Assembly: GCA_049679965.1 (NCBI GenBank)
Contig: JBAUGX010000252.1
Location: 1 to 6,614, forward strand
DNA: 6,614 bases
Direction: 5' to 3'
DNA from: 2-12-FULL-65-11 sp049679965
Lineage (GTDB): Bacteria > Acidobacteriota > Vicinamibacteria > Vicinamibacterales > CAVVIG01
Shown: in pieces, positions 1 to 6,266 of the stretch
Layout of the letters: each line of letters begins with the position of its first letter
Position numbering within the stretch: position 1 is the first letter of the stretch
The notes under the pieces: model-generated
Database searches by the model: none
Seen by the model: only the letters and a program-made list of their open reading frames with translations
Told to the model about the DNA's origin: nothing
Translations under genes and position numbers: made by a program

Positions 1-392
1 GGCCTGGGCCGGGCGGCGTCCGCGCGGGCGCGAACCGCCCGCGTGAGCGTCGCCACCTTGAGGAGGGCCATCCGGTTGCTGGGATCGTACTCGGAAGCCA
101 GCCGGTATTCACCGACCGCCGCCTCCAGCTGATCCTGGGTCTCGAATTGTTGGGCGCGGGCCAGATGGGCGCGCGATGCCGCCAGCATCGATCGCTGCAG
201 TGCCAAGCGGTATTCGGCGTTGTCGGGTTCGGTTTGCACAGCCCGGCGATAGGCCACGACCGCTTCGTCCAGATTGCCGGCCCGCGCTGCGGTGTCGCCC
301 TGTTTGACGGCCCCACCGGCGCCGGTCATGCAGCCGCCCGCGACGATGGCCACCAGGAACAGGAGCCCCGGCTTCTTGAACCGTCTGATCAC
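1..392 (-). CDS. TPR lipoprotein, N-terminal part (probable secretin N-terminus or pilotin; truncated by window edge)
   Basis: The first 130 codons are visible; the rest lies beyond the left edge. The N-terminus is basic (VIRRFKK), followed by a hydrophobic stretch (residues 9-19) and Cys21 in AGGC, a near-consensus lipobox, so an outer-membrane lipoprotein is likely. Residues about 31-65 form a good tetratricopeptide repeat (GDTAARAGNLDEAVVAYRRA, then a P-D-N-A turn), and residues about 76-110 form a second, ending EYDPSN. The GTG start at 392 is chosen because GAGG sits 5 bases upstream and the next in-frame ATG (329) would delete the signal peptide. It is the last visible gene of the filament operon, 57 bp after the PilP-like gene. 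Two readings fit: a secretin (GspD/PilQ) with a TPR lipoprotein N-terminus, an arrangement I recall from Acidobacteriota, or a separate PilF/PilW-like pilotin. The lipoprotein and TPR calls are firm; the secretin assignment is inferred from context. Confidence 0.72.
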   Translation of the reverse strand, partial: MIRRFKKPGLLFLVAIVAGGCMTGAGGAVKQGDTAARAGNLDEAVVAYRRAVQTEPDNAEYRLALQRSMLAASRAHLARAQQFETQDQLEAAVGEYRLASEYDPSNRMALLKVATLTRAVRARADAARPR

Positions 393-401
393 TGGAACCT
401 C

Positions 402-447
402 AAGTCTGAAGTCTGCATTCTGAAATCCACAATCAACAATCAGCAAT
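402..447. repeat. Heptad quasi-tandem repeat in the PilP-TPR intergenic gap
   Basis: On the plus strand this reads as successive 7-mers: AAGTCTG twice exactly (402-408, 409-415), a 5-base interruption CATTC, then TGAAATC, CACAATC and AACAATC (421-441) and a partial AGCAAT. It fills most of the 57-bp gap between the PilP-like gene and the TPR lipoprotein gene and is far more AT-rich than its surroundings. No stem-loop with a T-tract is present, so it does not look like an intrinsic terminator. Its role is unknown; it resembles degenerate simple-sequence repeats. Confidence 0.6.
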
Positions 448-449
448 TC

Positions 450-1007
450 TCAAGAGCCCGAGAGCCGTATCGTCTGCCGGCCGCGTCCGTCCAGATACGC
501 CATCTCAATCGAATCTGGGCCGATGCGCAGAATCCGATACCGGCCTTCGATGACATCACCCACGCCGCCGTGAAAAACATGCCCCGCGCCATCGCTCAGC
601 ACCGCGATCGTCAACGAGCGAACCGGCGCCTCCGCGATACCCATGAACCGGTACGCGATTGGCGGCAGCCGAGGCGGCAGCGGCGCGGCCAATGCCGGCG
701 ATGGATCAATCGGTGCTCTCGCAGCGGGGAGCGGCAGTGGGGGTGGCGCTTTGGGTCTGAAGCGAAACAGATTGCGGTCCCGAGCGAGCGGATTGGGCCG
801 GGCGGACTCAAGGGCCTGCAGATGCACGGTGGGTGCTCCCGTGCCGGCCGGCACCGCCTGCTCAGTTTGCCTCGCCGCCGGTCGCCCGGTGGCGGTGGAG
901 GCGGGCACCGCCGCGATTCGTGGCCAGACCTGATAGGCCACCAGGGCGGCCGCTCCGAGCAACACTCCGAGGAGGATCTGTTGATTTCTGCTAGCCACCG
1001 TTTGCAC
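450..1007 (-). CDS. PilP/GspC-like inner-membrane protein linking platform to secretin
   Basis: 185 residues. A short cytoplasmic N-terminus leads into one membrane segment (about residues 10-27), a long Ala/Pro-rich periplasmic linker (about 30-117, including a run of prolines at 88-94), and a compact C-terminal beta-rich domain (about 118-183: YRFMGI, then LTIAVLSDGAGHVFHGGVGD, then YRILRIGPDSIEMAYLDG). This layout matches GspC with its HR domain, or PilP, both of which contact the secretin N-domains. PilP is usually a lipoprotein; no lipobox is visible here, so the topology is closer to GspC. The GTG at 1007 overlaps the end of the pilO-like gene by 17 bases; an in-frame GTG at 998 would give an 8-base overlap and a protein three residues shorter. 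Neither has a clear ribosome-binding site, so translation probably depends on reinitiation after pilO. Family assignment rests on layout and position more than on strong motifs. Confidence 0.72.
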   Translation of the reverse strand: MQTVASRNQQILLGVLLGAAALVAYQVWPRIAAVPASTATGRPAARQTEQAVPAGTGAPTVHLQALESARPNPLARDRNLFRFRPKAPPPLPLPAARAPIDPSPALAAPLPPRLPPIAYRFMGIAEAPVRSLTIAVLSDGAGHVFHGGVGDVIEGRYRILRIGPDSIEMAYLDGRGRQTIRLSGS

Positions 1008-1563
1008 CCAACCGGTAGTACGTGGATAGTTCGAGCGTCAACGTGAGCGGTTCCGCAGGGTCGGTCTGTGCAAGCGTCATGTCATCGATGATGACAAACG
1101 AGGGCGACGCCTCGAGCTCGTAGATGAAGCGCCGGATGCCCTCCCACTCGCCCTGCATGGCCATCGTGATCTGAAGGTGCCCGAACCGCTGGCCCTTGAG
1201 CGCGGTATCGATCTTCGTCGTACTGCCCAGGTACGCCACATTGGCCCGTTGTGCCAGCGCCGGCAGTATCCGGGTCAATCCGCGCGCGCCAGGCAGGTTC
1301 GCAGGGATCACCTTGGCGTAGAAGGTCGAGAGATCTTGGTCTGCGTGCGCTTTGCCCTCGACCAGGGCGTTGGCGCCCGCCAGGTCGCGCTCGGCCGCAC
1401 GGAGCGCCACCATCGCCGCGTCGGCCCTTCGGGCCGCGCCGGTCGACCGTACGCCCAACGGACGGACGACAAATCCGTACATCGCGGCATTGAGGGCCAT
1501 CGCCAGCCCGAGCCCGACGACGAGCGGACGCTTCTCGATCAGGATCCGTGTGAGCAGCGTCAT
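991..1563 (-). CDS. pilO: PilO/GspM-like inner-membrane alignment protein
   Basis: 190 residues. It has a short cytoplasmic N-terminus ending EKRP, one membrane helix (about residues 13-34), an Ala/Arg-rich helical stretch likely to be a coiled coil (about 42-75), and a C-terminal alpha/beta domain. The part QITMAMQGEWEGIRRFIYEL, then SPSFVIIDDMTL and LTLELSTYYR, is typical of the ferredoxin-like fold of PilO and GspM. PilO pairs with PilN through the coiled coil and periplasmic domain, forming the inner-membrane alignment complex that joins cytoplasmic PilM to PilP and the secretin. The ATG overlaps the stop of the preceding pilN-like gene as ATGA (1560-1563), so the two are probably translated in near equal amounts. 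Length is close to that of known PilO proteins. GspM is the equivalent name if the machine is a type II secretion system. Confidence 0.83.
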   Translation of the reverse strand: MTLLTRILIEKRPLVVGLGLAMALNAAMYGFVVRPLGVRSTGAARRADAAMVALRAAERDLAGANALVEGKAHADQDLSTFYAKVIPANLPGARGLTRILPALAQRANVAYLGSTTKIDTALKGQRFGHLQITMAMQGEWEGIRRFIYELEASPSFVIIDDMTLAQTDPAEPLTLTLELSTYYRLGANGG

Positions 1564-2147
1564 GGCCGCGTGCCCTTCCCGCTGCCAGCCGCCGCGGACG
1601 GCACGTAGGTCGTGACAATCGACGCCTGAATCAACCCCTCTTCGTCAGGGCGTTCGTCGGTCGACAGCACGTCGACAAACACGCCCGTGCCATCGAGTCG
1701 CCGCATGAACTGATCGACGTCCTCGATAGTCTTCGCGACGACGCTGATCGTGAGGAGGATGTTGCGCTTGGCGTCCAGCCTGGGCCGCACGGCTGTAATC
1801 CGCACGTCGTCGGGCAGCGTCGCCTGGAATTGATTGAACAGCCCGGTCCACGAGAAGGTGCGCCGGTCGATCAAGTCGTTGGCCAGTTGCGCCTCGGTCG
1901 ACGAGTACTCGAGTTGACGCGGATCCACGCTCGCGAGCAGACGCGCGGTCCTGGCGCGCGCCGCGGCTGCGCCTGCCTCGTCGCGCGAGGCCCGGGCGGC
2001 CAGGTCCGTGTCGCTGCGGGTGTAGCGCACGACCCACACCACGTTGAACACCGTGGCGGCTGCCACTGCGAGCCCGATGGCGAACAGCCACGCGTGAAGC
2101 GCGCGTTCGTTGTAGAAAGGTCGCGTGGCCAGATTGTTTCGAATCAT
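1560..2147 (-). CDS. pilN: PilN-like fimbrial assembly protein
   Basis: 195 residues. The cytoplasmic N-terminus MIRNNLATRPFYNERALH precedes a membrane helix (about 20-40), an Ala/Arg-rich coiled coil (about 42-75), and a periplasmic domain containing DLIDRRTFSWTGLFNQFQA and LPDDVRITAVRPR, a pattern typical of the PilN/fimbrial assembly family. The C-terminal half (about 125-182) gives the beta-alpha-beta pattern of a ferredoxin-like fold. PilN binds PilM through its cytoplasmic tail and PilO through its periplasmic part. The start at 2147 is chosen because it overlaps the pilM stop as ATGA and gives the family N-terminus; the frame stays open upstream to 2375, but that stretch lies inside pilM and codes for an Arg/Gly/Pro-rich sequence. 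The tail has NLATRPF where classic PilN has INLLP. In type II systems this role belongs to the periplasmic part of GspL. Confidence 0.87.
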   Translation of the reverse strand: MIRNNLATRPFYNERALHAWLFAIGLAVAAATVFNVVWVVRYTRSDTDLAARASRDEAGAAAARARTARLLASVDPRQLEYSSTEAQLANDLIDRRTFSWTGLFNQFQATLPDDVRITAVRPRLDAKRNILLTISVVAKTIEDVDQFMRRLDGTGVFVDVLSTDERPDEEGLIQASIVTTYVPSAAAGSGKGTRP

Positions 2148-3130
2148 GCGGCCTTCACCTGCCCCCGCACCAGAAGCCCGACGAGTGGAGTGAGCGTGTC
2201 GAGAAGCGCGGACCCCACCGAGATGCGGTCCGTCAGGGCCGCCGCGGTGCGGGGATCGACCGTCTGGACCGTCGTAGCCAGCCGTTGCTCGAGACTGCGC
2301 CGGACATGGTCCATTGCATCCATCGGATCGACGGGGCGGCCAGAACCGGCGTCCCGGCCGCTGGAGCCGCCACACAGAATCACGCGGGCGAAGCCGTCGC
2401 CCTTCAGGCGATCCTCATAATACATTGCGGTCTGGTGCACGAGGTCGCCGAGTGTGCCCTCGGTGTCGGCCGCCCGATTGCGGAAGAACATCAGATGCGG
2501 GCCGCGGAGAATGACGATGGTCGCGTACTCTGGCGTCACGTTGACGAGGAGCCAATCCGCCGTGGACGCGGGCGAGCCGGCGAGCACGGCATTGATGACG
2601 TTGAAGGTCGTCAGATCGATGATGCCGGCGTGCGCCCCCGCGTCGGCGGCCAGTCGCTCGTACTCCTCAACGATATCGCGGCGAGCCAGCGACACGATGA
2701 ACTCCTGCCCGTCGGGGGCGCGCTGGCCGGCGACGTAACCCACCTGCGCCTCCTCGATCGCAAATGGCGCCGACTTGCGCACCTGCCACCGGACGAGCTC
2801 GTCGAGTTCGTTCGCCCGCGCCGGCACCTGCTCAAACTTGACGATCGACACTTTGGCGACCAGGTCGGGCACGATGAGGCCAATGCGACGGGGGCGGCCG
2901 AGTCGGGCGAGCACCCGGCGGAGCGCGCCCGCCACAGCGGGACGATCGTGGAGATTGGCCGTCGTCAGCGACGACACGAGGACCCCGGGCGGAAGGGGCT
3001 CGATGGCGTGCGCCGAGACGACCGGCTCCCGCCCGCGCCAGTCCAGCACGGCGCCAGAGACGTGGGTGGCGGCGATCTCGACCGCCACGTTGGGCTGGGG
3101 CCCTTGTCGGAGTGAAGACAGCAGGCTCAT
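2144..3130 (-). CDS. pilM: PilM-like actin-fold cytoplasmic protein (degenerate nucleotide motifs)
   Basis: 328 residues, near the usual 340-360 for PilM. PilM is a cytoplasmic actin/FtsA-like protein that binds the PilN tail and couples the assembly ATPase to the membrane complex; the cytoplasmic part of GspL is its type II counterpart. Here the first strand-loop reads VAVEIAATHVSGAVL (residues 15-29), where PilM typically has a D-I-G-S type phosphate loop. Next come IGLIVPDLVAKVSIVKFE (83-100), the helix ELDELVRWQVRKSAPF (108-123) and DLTTFNVINAV (172-182), then LLVNVTPEYATIVIL (194-208), where D-I-G is expected. CGGSS at 253-257 matches the third, adenosine-side motif. No membrane segment is present. 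The ATG at 3130 overlaps the gspE stop as ATGA; the frame is open upstream to 3346, but that part overlaps gspE and is low complexity. The fold and position are convincing; ATP binding is doubtful. Confidence 0.86.
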   Translation of the reverse strand: MSLLSSLRQGPQPNVAVEIAATHVSGAVLDWRGREPVVSAHAIEPLPPGVLVSSLTTANLHDRPAVAGALRRVLARLGRPRRIGLIVPDLVAKVSIVKFEQVPARANELDELVRWQVRKSAPFAIEEAQVGYVAGQRAPDGQEFIVSLARRDIVEEYERLAADAGAHAGIIDLTTFNVINAVLAGSPASTADWLLVNVTPEYATIVILRGPHLMFFRNRAADTEGTLGDLVHQTAMYYEDRLKGDGFARVILCGGSSGRDAGSGRPVDPMDAMDHVRRSLEQRLATTVQTVDPRTAAALTDRISVGSALLDTLTPLVGLLVRGQVKAA

Positions 3131-4788
3131 TCGACGAACGTCACCTTGTTGATTTCGCGCAGTGTCGTCACCCCCTGCATCACCCGCTCGACGGCCGATT
3201 CGCGGAGGAAGCGCATGCCTTCCTCGCGTGCGGCCTTCTTGATCTCGGAGGTTGACCGCTTGTCGAGAATCATCTCGCGGATGCGGTCGCTCAGGTCGAG
3301 CAATTCGCAGATGGCCGTGCGTCCCTTGTAGCCGGTACTGCCGCACTCGATGCAGCCGACGCCCTCGTAGAACGTGTGTGTTTGCCCGAGGGCGGGGTCG
3401 AGGCCCGATTCCTCGAGCAGCGCGCGCGACACCTTCGTCGGCCGCCGGCAGTGATGGCAGATCGTGCGCACGAGCCGCTGCGCGAGGACGCAGTTGAGGG
3501 CCGACACGAACTGGTAGGCCTCCACGCCCATGTTGAGGAACCGCCCGAGGACGTCCAGCACGTTGTTGGCGTGGACCGTCGTGAACACCAGATGGCCGGT
3601 CAGCGCCGAGTTGATCGCGATTTGCGCCGTCTCGGCGTCGCGAATCTCGCCGACCATGATCTTGTCCGGGTCGTGCCGGAGAATCGAGCGCAGGCCCCGC
3701 GCGAACGTCAGGCCCTTCTTCTCGTTGATCGGAATCTGGGTAATCCCGGCGAGCTGGTACTCGACCGGGTCCTCGATCGTGATGATCTTGTCCTCGATCG
3801 ATTTGATCTCCGACAGCGCCGCGTAGAGCGTCGTCGTCTTGCCGCTGCCGGTCGGCCCCGTCACCAGGACCATGCCGTACGGCTCGGCGATGTACTTCCG
3901 GAAGCGCTTCAGCTCGGCGTCGGGGAATCCGAGGATATCCAGCCGGAGCTCGGTGAACTGTTCGCTGATCGATTCCTTGTCGAGAATGCGGATCACGGCG
4001 TCCTCGCCGTGCACGCTCGGCATGATCGAGACGCGGAAGTCGATGGTTTTGCCCGGCATGCGCAGCTTGAATCGGCCGTCCTGCGGGACGCGCTTCTCCG
4101 CGATGTCCAGCTCGGCCATGACCTTGATGCGCGAGACGATGGAGCTGTGGAACTGCTTGGCGATCGGCCGCATCGCCTCCTGCAGCACGCCGTCGATGCG
4201 GTATTTCACGTGTACGGCATCGTCCTGGGTCTCGATGTGGATGTCGCTCGCGCGCCGCTGAATCGCCGTGTAGATGGTTGAATCGACCAGCCGGATGACC
4301 GGGCTGATGTCGCTCGTCAGCTTCGCGACCGTCAGACTCTCGTCGCCGTTGTCCTCTTCCTTCAGCAGCTGCAAGTGGAAGCCCTCGGTCGCCTCCTCGA
4401 GCACACGCTGACTGCTTTCGCTCTTCTTGAGAATCGACTCGATCGCCGAGCGCGGGCCCACCGCGACCTTGATGGGCGCCGAGAGCAGGACGGCCAACTC
4501 GTCGATCATCGGCAGATCGGTCGGGTCGGACACGACGATCTCGAGCGTCTGGCCGTCGCGGCGGTACGGCACGAAGCCGTAGCGCAGCATCAAGTCTGCC
4601 GGAATGGATCGGAAGAGCTCTTGATCAATCCGGAACGTGTCCATGTCGACGAACTCTATGTGGTACCGCTCGGCGAGGCGCTGGGCCTGCTCGATTTCGG
4701 CGCGGCGCTCGGCATCACTGACCGCGCGAATCTCGTGCGCGTCGATGTGCAGGTCGGCGGCGCTGGCGCTGTTGACGTTGACGTTCAT
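3127..4788 (-). CDS. gspE: GspE/PilB-type assembly ATPase
   Basis: 553 residues, the hexameric cytoplasmic ATPase that powers pilus or pseudopilus assembly. A short Asn/Ser-rich start and acidic helix (1-40) lead into a T2SSE N-terminal (MshEN-type) domain at about 40-125. The N2 domain (about 155-280) includes RRASDIHIE and YRIDGVLQ. The motor domain has Walker A GPTGSGKT (311-318), the Asp box ITIEDPVEY (336-344), Walker B IMVGEIRDAETA with the catalytic Glu381, and the His box TGHLVFTTVHAN (398-409). A tetracysteine zinc site is complete: C444 and C447 in CHHC, C479 and C482 in CIEC. The N-domain and zinc motif mark an assembly ATPase (GspE/PilB) and not a PilT retraction motor. All catalytic motifs are intact. 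It starts 4 bp after gspF and its stop overlaps the pilM start. GspE versus PilB cannot be settled without the pilin genes. Confidence 0.96.
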   Translation of the reverse strand: MNVNVNSASAADLHIDAHEIRAVSDAERRAEIEQAQRLAERYHIEFVDMDTFRIDQELFRSIPADLMLRYGFVPYRRDGQTLEIVVSDPTDLPMIDELAVLLSAPIKVAVGPRSAIESILKKSESSQRVLEEATEGFHLQLLKEEDNGDESLTVAKLTSDISPVIRLVDSTIYTAIQRRASDIHIETQDDAVHVKYRIDGVLQEAMRPIAKQFHSSIVSRIKVMAELDIAEKRVPQDGRFKLRMPGKTIDFRVSIMPSVHGEDAVIRILDKESISEQFTELRLDILGFPDAELKRFRKYIAEPYGMVLVTGPTGSGKTTTLYAALSEIKSIEDKIITIEDPVEYQLAGITQIPINEKKGLTFARGLRSILRHDPDKIMVGEIRDAETAQIAINSALTGHLVFTTVHANNVLDVLGRFLNMGVEAYQFVSALNCVLAQRLVRTICHHCRRPTKVSRALLEESGLDPALGQTHTFYEGVGCIECGSTGYKGRTAICELLDLSDRIREMILDKRSTSEIKKAAREEGMRFLRESAVERVMQGVTTLREINKVTFVE

Positions 4789-4792
4789 AGGG

Positions 4793-6004
4793 CTACCGAG
4801 AGAGCACCGAGCTCAACTGGAACAGCGGCAGGTAGAGCGCGAGCAGTAACCCCGCGACGACCAGGCCCGTGGCGACGAGGAGCGCCGGCTCGATCAGGGT
4901 GATGAACCGCTCCATACTGGTCGCGATCTCCTCGTCGTAGAAGTCGGCCACGGTGTTGAGCATGTCCTGCAGCGCGCCCGTCGACTCGCCCACCTCGGCC
5001 ATCTTCACCGCGACGTCCGGGAACACACCGCGCGCTTCGAGCGCGGCGGCGAACGAGCTGCCCTCTCGCACGCGCGTGCCCACGATGTCGAGCTGGCCCG
5101 CCATGTACTGGTTGCCGATCGACTTGGCGGCGATGTCGAGCGCGTTGACGAGTGGCAGACCGCCGCCCAGCAGCGTGGCCAGCGTGCGCGCCATCTGTGA
5201 CGTGGAGAACTTTCGCGCAACCTGGCCCAGCACGGGCACGCGGAGGATCAGCTGATCGAAGCGCGCCCGCTGTCCGGCGCGCCCTCCCCACATGAAGACG
5301 GCGGCGGCCACTCCGGCGAGCGCCACCATGATGATCAGAAACTGGTTCCGGATGAACGTCGACAGATTCACGATGACACGGGTGACGACCGGCAGGTCAG
5401 CGCCGAAACTGCCGTAGAAGTCCGAGAAAGCGGGCACCACTGTGAGCACAATGATCGAGACCAGGGCGAGCGCCAGCGCGAGCAGAATCGCCGGATAAAT
5501 GAGCGCCGACACCATCTTGCGTTTGACCGTGGCGATGACCTTCGCGTACTCGACGTACCGTCGCAGCATGGCGTCAAGGTTACCGCTCCGTTCCCCTGCC
5601 AACAGCGACGCCGTGTAAACACGCGGAAACAATTCTCCGTGTGAGGCAAAGGCGTCTGAGAGTGCCGTGCCCGATCGGACCTGCTCGTGCACGGCCTCGA
5701 GCACCGATCGGAATCGCGGTGACGTGACGCGCCGTTTCAGCAGATCGAGCGATTGCACGAGCGGCATCCCCGCTTTGAGCAGGGTCGCCATTTCCTGGTT
5801 GAACACCAGGAACTCCGGCGTGCTGACGCGGCTGGACCGAGGCGGCCGAATCGACAAGCCGGCAATCGCGCCTTTGGGCTGCAGCGCCAGGACCAGCAGG
5901 TCCTTGTCCTCCAGCTCGCGACGCAGCGCCGCTTCGGACTCGGCCGCGTAGACGGCTTCGACGATTTCGCCGCGGGGTGACGCCAGGCGGCAACGGAATT
6001 CCAC
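4793..6004 (-). CDS. gspF: GspF/PilC-type inner-membrane platform protein
   Basis: 403 residues from the chosen start; GspF/PilC proteins are usually about 400. An N-terminal region (FRCRLASPRGEIVE, then ESEAALRRELEDKDLLVLAL) precedes two T2SSF domains that repeat each other: LLKAGMPLVQSLDLL and LAGERSGNLDAML in the first (about 67-190), LLGGGLPLVNALDIA and AEVGESTGALQDML in the second (about 270-392). Membrane helices are predicted at about 171-191, 221-240 and 370-395. The protein sits in the inner membrane, binds the ATPase, and passes its motion to the growing filament. It is the first gene of the operon, so the order is F then E, the reverse of the common E-F. The GTG at 6004 is preferred because it places the conserved FRCRL strand at the N-terminus; a TTG at 6043 would add 13 unconserved residues. 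Neither start has a strong ribosome-binding site. Confidence 0.95.
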   Translation of the reverse strand: MEFRCRLASPRGEIVEAVYAAESEAALRRELEDKDLLVLALQPKGAIAGLSIRPPRSSRVSTPEFLVFNQEMATLLKAGMPLVQSLDLLKRRVTSPRFRSVLEAVHEQVRSGTALSDAFASHGELFPRVYTASLLAGERSGNLDAMLRRYVEYAKVIATVKRKMVSALIYPAILLALALALVSIIVLTVVPAFSDFYGSFGADLPVVTRVIVNLSTFIRNQFLIIMVALAGVAAAVFMWGGRAGQRARFDQLILRVPVLGQVARKFSTSQMARTLATLLGGGLPLVNALDIAAKSIGNQYMAGQLDIVGTRVREGSSFAAALEARGVFPDVAVKMAEVGESTGALQDMLNTVADFYDEEIATSMERFITLIEPALLVATGLVVAGLLLALYLPLFQLSSVLSR

Positions 6005-6061
6005 GTTCAAACGTCCATCAATGGCTACCGAGAGTGCCTGCAAGGGATTGTCAGTATGGAC

Positions 6062-6080
6062 ATTATCGACGTTCGATTAT
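6062..6080. promoter_or_regulatory. Imperfect palindrome over the filament-operon start point (operator candidate)
   Basis: The arms ATTATCGA (6062-6069) and TCGATTAT (6073-6080) are inverted repeats matching at 7 of 8 positions around a 3-base spacer CGT. The palindrome covers most of the -10 hexamer and the predicted transcription start of the minus-strand promoter, a classic place for a repressor site. The palindrome is seen directly; its function as an operator is inference, and AT-rich -10 regions give such matches by chance fairly easily. Confidence 0.4.
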
Positions 6081-6084
6081 AGCA
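6076..6084 (-). promoter_or_regulatory. Extended -10 promoter for the filament operon
   Basis: On the minus strand 6084 to 6076 reads TGCTATAAT: a perfect sigma-70 -10 hexamer preceded by the TGn extension. No good -35 is found 16-18 bases upstream (the region reads roughly TTCCGGGC), which is usual for extended -10 promoters. Transcription would start near 6068-6070, giving a leader of about 65 bases to the GTG at 6004, or about 26 to the TTG at 6043. This is an AT-rich island in a GC-rich region between divergent genes, which supports the call. Confidence 0.65.
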
Positions 6085-6171
6085 ACTTTACTCTCGATGC
6101 CCGGAACCGTTAGACCGTGAGGCGCCAGAACGGCGAAGCGTTCACCCACCAGAAACCTGACGGGAGTCTTT

Positions 6172-6189
6172 TCGCGCAACGTCGCGCAA
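6172..6189. repeat. 8-bp direct repeat, one helical turn apart, in the divergent intergenic region
   Basis: TCGCGCAA occurs at 6172-6179 and again at 6182-6189, a 10-bp period that puts both copies on the same face of the helix. It lies just upstream of the plus-strand promoter candidate at 6192-6200 and about 90 bp from the minus-strand -10. This could be a tandem regulator site for the shell-protein gene. In GC-rich DNA an 8-mer with CGCG can recur by chance, so the functional claim is weak. Confidence 0.4.
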
Positions 6190-6191
6190 TC

Positions 6192-6200
6192 TGTTACAGT
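6192..6200 (+). promoter_or_regulatory. Weak extended -10 candidate for the BMC shell gene
   Basis: The plus strand reads TGTTACAGT: a TGn extension followed by TACAGT, which matches TATAAT at 4 of 6 positions. No convincing -35 is visible; the direct repeat at 6172-6189 occupies that position. Transcription would begin near 6207 with a GC-rich leader of about 60 bases, in which CTCG (6237-6240) and CGAG (6247-6250) could pair weakly. It is the best candidate between the divergent genes, but it is not strong. Confidence 0.3.
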
Positions 6201-6266
6201 TCGACGCGTCGGCGCGCACGCGAGGGTCGATCGGGGCTCGGGGCCTCGAGAGCAGCACAACACAAG

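Noticed and set aside
147..1046. Plus-strand open frame of 299 codons at the left
   Set aside because: It runs antisense across the TPR, PilP-like and pilO genes; the product is Arg/Gly/Pro-rich with no domain, and the opposite strand gives coherent family members.
2148..2375. Upstream extension of the pilN frame
   Set aside because: It lies within pilM, is Arg/Gly/Pro-rich, and the ATGA overlap start gives the conserved N-terminus.
2285..3115. Plus-strand open frame of 276 codons
   Set aside because: It is antisense to pilM, has no recognisable motif, and its composition is that of a shadow frame.
3376..4281. Long plus-strand open frame (301 codons) antisense to gspE
   Set aside because: It mirrors a well-supported ATPase gene with every catalytic motif intact; the translation is rich in Arg, Asp, Leu and Val with no recognisable domain, as expected for the complement of a GC-rich gene.
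4785..5291. Minus-strand open frame of 168 codons
   Set aside because: It lies in another frame of gspF on the same strand; it is Arg/Ala/Gly-rich without membrane segments, while the gspF frame shows the full T2SSF repeat.
6063..6263. Small minus-strand frame (66 codons) in the divergent intergenic region
   Set aside because: It contains the operon promoter, has no ribosome-binding site that I can see, and the product resembles nothing I recognise.
6117..6266. Upstream in-frame extension of the shell protein by 50 residues
   Set aside because: Shell proteins of this family begin at the residue encoded at 6267; the extension is Arg-rich, non-conserved and covers the promoter candidate and direct repeat.
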